Shown: piece by piece, positions 58,080 through 64,000 of the stretch
How positions within the stretch are numbered: the first letter of the stretch is position 1
Layout: every line of letters starts with the position of its first letter
DNA from: Sapria himalayana
Taxonomy: Eukaryota > Streptophyta > Magnoliopsida > Malpighiales > Rafflesiaceae
Assembly: GCA_029783825.1 (NCBI GenBank)
Contig: JAREIK010000748.1
Span: 288,728-352,727 of the forward strand
Direction: 5' to 3'
DNA length: 64,000 bases
Notes under the pieces: model-generated
Databases searched by the model: none
Told to the model about the DNA's origin: nothing
Seen by the model: the letters and a program-made list of their open reading frames with translations, nothing else
Program-made: the position numbers and the translations under genes

Positions 58080-58224
58080 TAACCAAATTCAATAAATTTG
58101 GAGTCTTGTATTGTTATGGATAGCTTGGCAAATGCTAGCCTCAACGTCATCGGCATTTCCTTTGGCGAGGCTGCTTCCAGAAATAGTTGAAGCATCGGTG
58201 GTGCCTCCGCAATGATTGGGTTTG
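58080..58224 (-). other. GC-richer coding-like patch abutting the Copia 3' LTR
   Basis: The minus frame is open from the LTR edge through 'NPIIAEAPPMLQLFLEAASP' and 'MTLRLAFAKLSI' to a stop at about 58079. Composition is unlike its AT-rich surroundings. It is the sequence flanking the Copia insertion, so it may be an exon fragment of a disrupted host gene or an older TE. I do not recognise it. Confidence 0.35.
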
Positions 58225-58518
58225 TGTTGGAAGGAAAATAGATGAAAATGAAGAAATAACTACACACTCCACAAAAGAACACTTAATAAAATATTTTAAA
58301 CTCTTTTTGAATGAATAAAATACTAATACAATAAGGGTATTTATAGGTTACAAAAATCTATCACAACCACACAATTTTAAGGGATTAATTTCTCACATAA
58401 CTCATGCTATTAAATTCTCATTTAACTTTTACCAAGCTTTTATGATAACTTTAAATTTTTTTTAAAATTCAAATCTATCATACTTTTAGATAAATAAAAA
58501 TAAGTTTATATTGCAACA
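58225..58518 (-). repeat. Copia 3' LTR, 294 bp
   Basis: Minus orientation: TGTTGCAATATAAAC ... CTTCCAACA. TATA box 'tataaata' is at 58345-58338 on the minus strand, within the 'gtaacctataaataccc' block shared with the solo LTR. The duplicated target cannot be checked because the other end is lost. Confidence 0.88.
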
Positions 58519-58532
58519 TCCTCCCTTAAATT
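58519..58532 (-). other. Polypurine tract
   Basis: Minus strand 'aatttaagggagga' directly upstream of the 3' LTR. This is the plus-strand priming site of the retrotransposon. Confidence 0.85.
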
Positions 58533-58562
58533 TGATTTCACTACTCCAAGTAAACTTCTTAG

Positions 58563-58990
58563 CTAGGTAAATTCTTCTTGCTTGAGTAGCTTGGTGAAAA
58601 TATTGGCTAATTGATCTTGAGACTTCACATATTTCAACTGCACATCCTTCTTTACAATGCATTCTCTAATATAATGATATTGAGTATCAATGTGTTTACT
58701 TTGATCACGGAAGACTAGGTTCTTTGCCAAAGAATTGATGACTTGTTGTCCATGAAAATATTGGTCGACTCTTCTTATGATACACCTAACTCTTTTAATA
58801 GATTTCGAAACCAGATTACATGACAAACACATGAAGTAGCCGCTACATAATATGCTTTGCATGTGAAAAGAGTAACTATTGGTTGCTTCTTTGATGCCCA
58901 GTATAGACAGTGTCTCCCATATAGAATACAAAACTAGCAATACTCTTGTGATTATCTATGTCTCCGCTCCAATCACTATTGCTTTAATAT
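58563..58990 (-). pseudogene. Copia RNase H C-terminal part
   Basis: The 125-codon minus ORF (58940-58563) gives 'VINSLAKNLVFRDQSKHIDT', then 'QYHYIRECIVKKDVQLKYVK' and 'SQDQLANIFTKLLKQEEF'. This matches the end of Copia pol (AIALAKNPVFHxRSKHIDxRYHFIRE...DIFTKPL). The preceding 'EAEY' segment is frame-shifted. It lies 30 bp upstream of the polypurine tract. Confidence 0.88.
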
Positions 58991-59099
58991 AGCAGAGGAT
59001 TCTTTTTGCATCCTTCCAATGAGTTATTATTGGATTCTCCATGTATCAACTAATGATTCTAACCACATAAAGAATATTAGGCCTTGTATTTGTTAGGTA

Positions 59100-59760
59100 G
59101 CATAGACTTCCTACCAGGCATTGTAGAGAGTGGAATCTACCTTACTTCTTTTCTCATGCTTGGACAACTTGATTCAGAATTCTATTGGCATGCCAACTGG
59201 ATTAGAGTTTTCCATCTTGAACTTCTTAAGTATATCTTTAGCATAGTCTTCTTGAGTGATTAGGATCCTTTTCACTTCTTGCTTAACTTCAATGTTGAGA
59301 TACTAAGATATGAGCCCAATGTTAGTCATTTTGAACTCCATCGTCATCTCTATCTTAAATTTGTCAAACATGCATGGATTGCTACCTATGAAAATTAAGT
59401 CATCTACATACAAGCACACAATGAGAATATCACCATTTTTGATTTTAATGTAGATTGCATGCTCATCTATTGTCAAAAATAGATACTTGATGAAATTTCT
59501 TTTTTGAAGATATTTGTCAATTCAAGCATTCCAAGCTCTTGGAGCTTGCTTCAATTCATAAAGTATCTTTTTCAACTTTAAGACATTATCTTCTTCTCCT
59601 TTTATTTCACACCCTTGTGGTTGCTCAATATATATTTTTTCTTCAAGGACTCGATTTAGGAAGACAATTTTATATCCATTTGATGTATCTTCCAATTATT
59701 TTGAGCAGCCAAGGAGATACAAAATATAATAATTTCTAATTGAGCAACCAGAGCAAATAC
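59100..59760 (-). pseudogene. Copia reverse transcriptase
   Basis: Minus fragments: 'VLKLKKILYELKQAPRAWNA' at 59585-59523 (family VYKLKKALYGLKQAPRAWY); 'DEHAIYIKIKNGDILIVCLY' then YVDD at 59410-59399, so the catalytic Asp pair is intact; and further matches to about 59100. A stop follows AWNA. Upstream 59640-59700 is the decayed 'DVKTAFL' region. Confidence 0.85.
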
Positions 59761-60199
59761 CTCATCATAATCGATCCCAGCTCTTTGACTATAACCTTTT
59801 GCTATAAATCTTACCTTGTATCTTTTGACTTCTCATATAATACATTTTTTTACTTTGTATACTCATATCACAACAATCACCTTGTATCCTTTTGGAAGTG
59901 AAGCTATCTCCAATATGTCGTTCTTCTTGATCACCTTTATTTTTTCATCCATAACTTATTTCCAATTCTTATTTCTTGTTGCTTCTTGGAAGTTCATATG
60001 TTCACAATCGATAAAGAGACAAAAGAGAGTAAGATTCTCTTGATTTTTAGTTACTTTATATATTTTGTAAGCTTCTAAAATGTGGAACCCTTTGAATTGA
60101 GCTTCTCTTCTTGAGTACTCTCAACTAGTGAAGTTGGTGAGAAAGTGGGTACCTCTTCTGCTTATTCTACCATTGGATGCTCTACATCATCATATTTGA

Positions 60200-61130
60200 C
60201 ATATGGAAAGAAGTTGTAGTCTTCATCATGTTGTCCCTAGTCTCATTCTCCTTCTTCATCGAATATGGCATCTCGACTGATGACTAACTTTCTAATATTA
60301 GGATTGTAATGCTTGTAGCCTTTAGAAGTTGCATCATAACCAATGAAGATATATTTTTGGCTTTTATCATCTAGCTTGCTTCTTTGCTCGTCAGGGACAT
60401 GCACATAAGCTATGCTCCCAAAGACTCTTAGATGGGAAATATCTGGCTTCCTTCTACTCCAAGCTTCTTGTGCTGTTTTTCCACATACACTTTTTGTCGG
60501 AGATCAATCGAATAGATACCACTATGCATGCAATTGCTTGTTCCCACAACTCCTTTGGCAGTCTCTTTCATCCTAGCATGCTTCTCATCATATCAAGGAT
60601 AGTTTATTCTTCCTTTCCATCACTTCATTTTGCTGGGGGGATCTCAAAATTGTGTGGGGTCTTTGAATTCCATAATCTTCATAATATTTTTTAAAATTTA
60701 TTCGATGTGCATTCTCCTCTATGATCTGATCTCATGGTTTTGATTATGAGCCCACTTTCCTTCTCAACATGAGCTTTGAACTTCTTGAATTTTTTAAAAA
60801 CCTTTGATTTTTCCTTGAGAAAATATGCTTATGTTTTTTTTGAAAGATTTTCTATATATAAAAGGAAATAGTTGCTCTTACCAAGTGAATTTGACTTGAT
60901 TGGACCTCACAAATCCATATGTATGAGTTCTACTGGATTTTGAGCTCTTGAACTTGACTCCTTTGGAAAGCTCTTCTCGAATTATTTCTCAAGTAGACAT
61001 CCTTTACATATTTGATCGGGATGACTAATGGCTGGTAGTCCTCTCATAATTTGCTTTTTGGAGAGAATTCTAATCCTTCAAAGTAGAGATGTCCAAATCA
61101 AAGATGCCAAAGTCAAGTTGTATTTTTGCA
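60200..61130 (-). pseudogene. Copia integrase
   Basis: Minus readings: HLR-VFGSIAYVHVPDEQRSK at 60435-60380; 'SQKYIFIGYDATSKGYKHYN' down to about 60300; 'NIRKLVISRDAIFDEEGE' to about 60245. Upstream 60660-60440 carries decayed 'APYTPQQNGVVERKN' and 'KSVCGKTAQEAWSGRKP'-like segments, the end of the integrase core. Nearly the whole C-terminal block is in one frame, making it the best-preserved coding piece in the window. Confidence 0.87.
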
Positions 61131-61529
61131 ACAAGCCTTGAGACAATTTGCAAGATCACTTTGCAAGATCACTTTGAATGAAGTGCATAAACATACTATT
61201 TCTTGACATTGACACCTTGACACTTAAATTACTCCCATTATCACTTATAGAAAGATTATTATTTTTTAGATGAATATCATAATCTTTCTCTAAGAGTTGT
61301 CCTAAGCACAAGATATTACTCTTTATGTTTGGCACATAATAAATATTGGAATGAATTGATGATTTTCATTCTTTAATCAGATGAGAATGTTACCTCAATG
61401 TTTCACCACAACCTTTGATTCATTTCTAAAAACTACATTACCACTCACTGATTCATCAAGCTCCATGAACAAGCTTCTTTTCCCACACATATGATTGCTT
61501 GCACAAAAGTCAAGGTACCATGATTTATC

Positions 61530-62265
61530 TTCATCTCTTGCATTGCCCTTATAATCTATTAGCAAAATTTCTTATTCTTGACTTCTTTCTTCCACATAGT
61601 TGGCCTTCTCTTCTACACTTTTATTGTTTATAGCTTGACATTTTGTGGCATAAGGGCTAAGCTTTTCATAGTTGTAATATTTGATATCCGACTTATCATA
61701 CATCGATCTGTAGTTGCTTCTCCCATGACCTCTCATTGATTTTTATTCTCTTTAGACATCATAGGACCTCCAACCTTGTCCACATCCACATCCATGGCCT
61801 CATCGACAGTGACCTCTTCCTTATTGCTTTCTATCATTCTGGATGTTATATTCTTTAGTTGAATCAGTTTGAGTCTTGAGTAATTGTCTATAATCTCATC
61901 CTTTTTTCTTCCTCTTTTCTTCGTAGGCTTGTAAGGATAAAGGAACCTAGTAATTACTCAATTATCATGCCTTCCAAGTCTTTGGTTTCTTTAATATTAG
62001 AGACAATATGATCAAATTTTGAATCTATTGATTAAAAAATTTTCTCTATGATTCTTACATCACTTAATATTTCACCATTTCTTTTCTATTAATTTTTCAC
62101 TATTAAGACTCTAGAGAAGTAGTCTGATATGATTTCTCCTCCTTTCTTATTCAAAGCTTCAAAAATCATCTCTCAAAGTTTGAAGGCATACTTTCTTAAC
62201 CCATATCTACTCTTATACAATGTTTGAAGCTTCTCCCATGCTTCTTTTGACATCTTATATACATA
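61530..62265 (-). pseudogene. Copia gag with decayed zinc knuckle
   Basis: The gag reading starts at about 62255: 'MSKEAWEKLQTLYKSRYGLR', then 'KYAFKL', matching AKEAWDxLQxxYKGxxKVKKxRLQ. 61830-61780 gives 'GRGHCR*GHGCGCGQG', a Gly/Arg-rich tract. 61705-61640 gives 'DIKYYNYEKLSPYATKC' where the family has CYNCxKFGHYAxEC, so two Cys and the His are replaced and nucleic-acid binding is lost. Sequence right of 62265 does not continue gag. Confidence 0.8.
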
Positions 62266-62457
62266 TATAGTATAAATATGCATTTGAAAATATAAATATG
62301 TTATACAAAAAATATAGAGTGTAGATTTTAAAAAACATCTAAATGTATACATTTTTATGGTTATGCATAAACATATAAACACTTAAACATATTTGTTTGA
62401 TATATGTACCAAAGCTATAGCTACTTTTCAATACGACAACTTTATATTCCAAAAATG

Positions 62458-62830
62458 AATTTCTCAATCATGGCCAATCCAAGGACCATGACATTTTGTT
62501 CACCAAGTCAAGACTAAAGCTATGGTCAATTCTTAACATCTCAACTTTATGATTCGAAAAGCAATTACTTAGTTGTGGCCAATTCCATTGCCATTATATT
62601 TTGTTCAACTAGCCAAGACTAAAATCATGATCAATTCTCATACCATGACTTTGTATTCAAAGATAAATTACTCAGTCGCAACAATTATATTACCACAATA
62701 TTTTGCTCACAAATTCAAGACCAAAGTCATGATCATTACTATCACTATGACTTTGGGTTACAAAGAATTTAAGTATTAGTCATGGTCATTTCCATCACCA
62801 TGACATTTTTACTCTAGATGATTTCCCAAT
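62458..62830. repeat. ~103-bp tandem repeat, about 3.5 units
   Basis: Units begin at 62458, 62563, 62666 and 62766. Each has 'aattactcagt', then 'ggccaatt..attaccat.a.attttgttca', 'ccaagactaaa', 'catg(a/g)tcaatt' and 'atgactttg.attc'. The catgac/gtcatg words recall the gypsy LTRs, so this may be an expanded LTR-derived segment. Confidence 0.85.
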
Positions 62831-62934
62831 AGGTGAAAAAGTCGTGACCTCAATTTTATGCTGTGATTTCCAACTTAAAGTATCAAATAAATCTCTAAAG
62901 TATAAAAATATACTTTATGGCACATAAGTCTTTT

Positions 62935-63960
62935 ATGAAGGCTATCTACTTTGTCAAATAATTTATTGAAAATTATATGGATAATAAGAAAAACTTGTGC
63001 ATGATGTTTATTAATTTGGAGAAAGCTCATGATAGAATCCTAAAAGATTTAATTTTGTGGGTAATGTTTAAGAAATGAGTATAAAGTAAGGATATGGAAT
63101 TGTTCAATGATATATATAAGGGAGTGATTCCTGAAATAAATCGGTTCAAGGTGTCACTCATGAGTTTCCAAAAGTTGTGGTACTCTACCAAGCATCATCA
63201 CTTAATCTATTATATTTATGGTCTAATTAATAATAAATTGATGAGAGACCTCCACAAAGATATCCCATAGTATATGAAAATTTAGATGATACATTATTAA
63301 TTGATGAGGCTGAAAAAGGTTTAGGTAGGAAACAATGAATTTTGAGGATTACACTTGATCATAAGAGGTTTAGTATTAGTAATGACAAGATGATGTACAT
63401 GAAATATGAATTAAATCATATTAAAAATGAGAATGATAGGAAAGTACATTAGCTATATATTAAGTAAAGATAACGAAATTGACAAGAATGTATATCATAT
63501 AATTAAAGTTTGACATGCTACATAAAAAGCTACATCTAGTATTCTTCATGATTGGAAAGTACCGAATAGAATAATGATTTGAAGAATACTGAGTGACCAA
63601 GAAGCAACATATTCATAGAATATGGTAGTAGAGATTAGAATAGTAAAGTGAATATATGGTAAGAATATAAAGGATATAATTAGAAAAAAAAAATTTACAA
63701 AGTAGATTAAAATAACTCCTATATAAGATAATATAAGAAAGAATCATTTAGGGTGGTATGACCATGTCTAATGTAGACTTCCTAGTACACTTATTAAGAA
63801 TCATGAGACCATTAAATTGGTTGGAGAAAAAAGAACTTGATGTGGGTAGAAATTATTAATAATGATTTAACAAGTACGGATTGAAAGTCAACAATTTTTT
63901 AATAGAATTAATTTGAAAGGTATAATGCATATATTCAACCCAAGGTAGTTGGGATAAGAC
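62935..63960 (+). pseudogene. LINE (L1-type) reverse transcriptase relic, 3' part
   Basis: Plus frames give 'FIENYMDNKKNLCMMFINLE', then 'KAHDRILKDLILWV' at 62960-63065 (DLHMVFIDLEKAYDRVPR). 'ENLDDTLLIDEAEKGLGRKQ' at about 63275-63335 equals the MLFADDIVLIDETxEGV block, with the DD pair kept but FA lost. 'ITLDHKRFSISNDKMMYMKY' follows, then 'SYISYILSKDNEIDKNV' (YLGSIIxxDGEIDxDV). 'IRKNHLGWYDHV*CRLPS' at 63735 equals NRLRWFGHVQRRP. The end 'FNPR*LG' at about 63940 is the usual tail. Many stops are present. No poly-A tail or TSD was resolved before the window ends. Confidence 0.85.
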
Positions 63961-64000
63961 TTATTTGAACATGAGTATATGAAATAGATGATCATGTTGT

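Larger units (their letters stand above)
58225..62265 (-). mobile_element. Copia retrotransposon, 5'-truncated, with 3' LTR
   Basis: Read on the minus strand: gag (from about 62255), decayed zinc knuckle, integrase, RT, RNase H, polypurine tract, 3' LTR. The gag reading stops abruptly near 62255 and the sequence beyond is unrelated, so the 5' LTR and start of gag are missing. Frameshifts and stops are scattered, but domains are much more complete than in the other Copia copies here, suggesting a younger insertion. The LTR is related to the solo LTR at 50660-51045. Confidence 0.9.

Noticed and set aside
1..64000. Bacterial operons, promoters or ribosome binding sites
   Set aside because: Sequence is plainly plant nuclear: transposase introns, plant TE families, no dense coding.

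Overview
This window looks like a stretch of plant nuclear heterochromatin. It is very AT-rich, contains no ORF longer than about 175 codons, and almost every stretch I can identify is a decayed transposable element. The element mix points to an angiosperm genome: CACTA elements with a Myb/SANT-coding PIF/Harbinger pair, Copia and Athila/Tat-like Ty3/gypsy retrotransposons, a hAT element and a plant L1-type LINE. I cannot name the species. I found no intact host gene, no rRNA or tRNA gene and no CRISPR array.

Layout. About 1-15126 is one minus-strand Ty3/gypsy element. It has roughly 2.7 kb LTRs (A at the left, B at 12430-15126) and an internal region with only gag and protease remnants. LTR A is split by a complete 6.2 kb CACTA element (1341-7545, TSD tat), which itself carries Copia gag/protease/integrase remains. 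A Copia RT/RNase H fragment (15190-16790) separates LTR B from LTR C (16838-19745), a further LTR copy in the opposite orientation. Next is a nest: a CACTA right end with a ~50-bp minisatellite (20325-21513) lies inside a PIF/Harbinger element (to 23597), which lies inside a minus-strand Copia (23601-25450). Copia LTR/PBS traces follow at 26470-29030.

The hAT region (about 29935-33362) holds a readable but broken transposase with an Ac-type dimerisation domain between GC-rich flanks. LTR D (36531-38625) and LTR E (39240-42200), with a gag scrap between them, bring the gypsy LTR family to five copies in two orientations. A PIF/Harbinger element is bounded at both ends at 44935-49085 (TIR plus TSD taa) and carries transposase and Myb/SANT remains. 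A textbook 386-bp solo LTR with TSD taagc sits at 50660-51045. Copia scraps lie at 51428-51900 and 55975-56440. The longest Copia relic, on the minus strand at 58225-62265, keeps its 3' LTR, polypurine tract, RNase H, RT, integrase and part of gag. A ~103-bp tandem repeat (62458-62830) and a LINE reverse transcriptase relic (62935-63960) close the window.

The value of the window lies in its insertion stratigraphy and in a few unassigned islands: 6232-6710, 53860-54290 and 58080-58224. Domain calls rest on reading translated fragments against remembered family consensus motifs. Boundaries are exact only where a TSD, TIR or PPT is cited. I did not find a new functional system.
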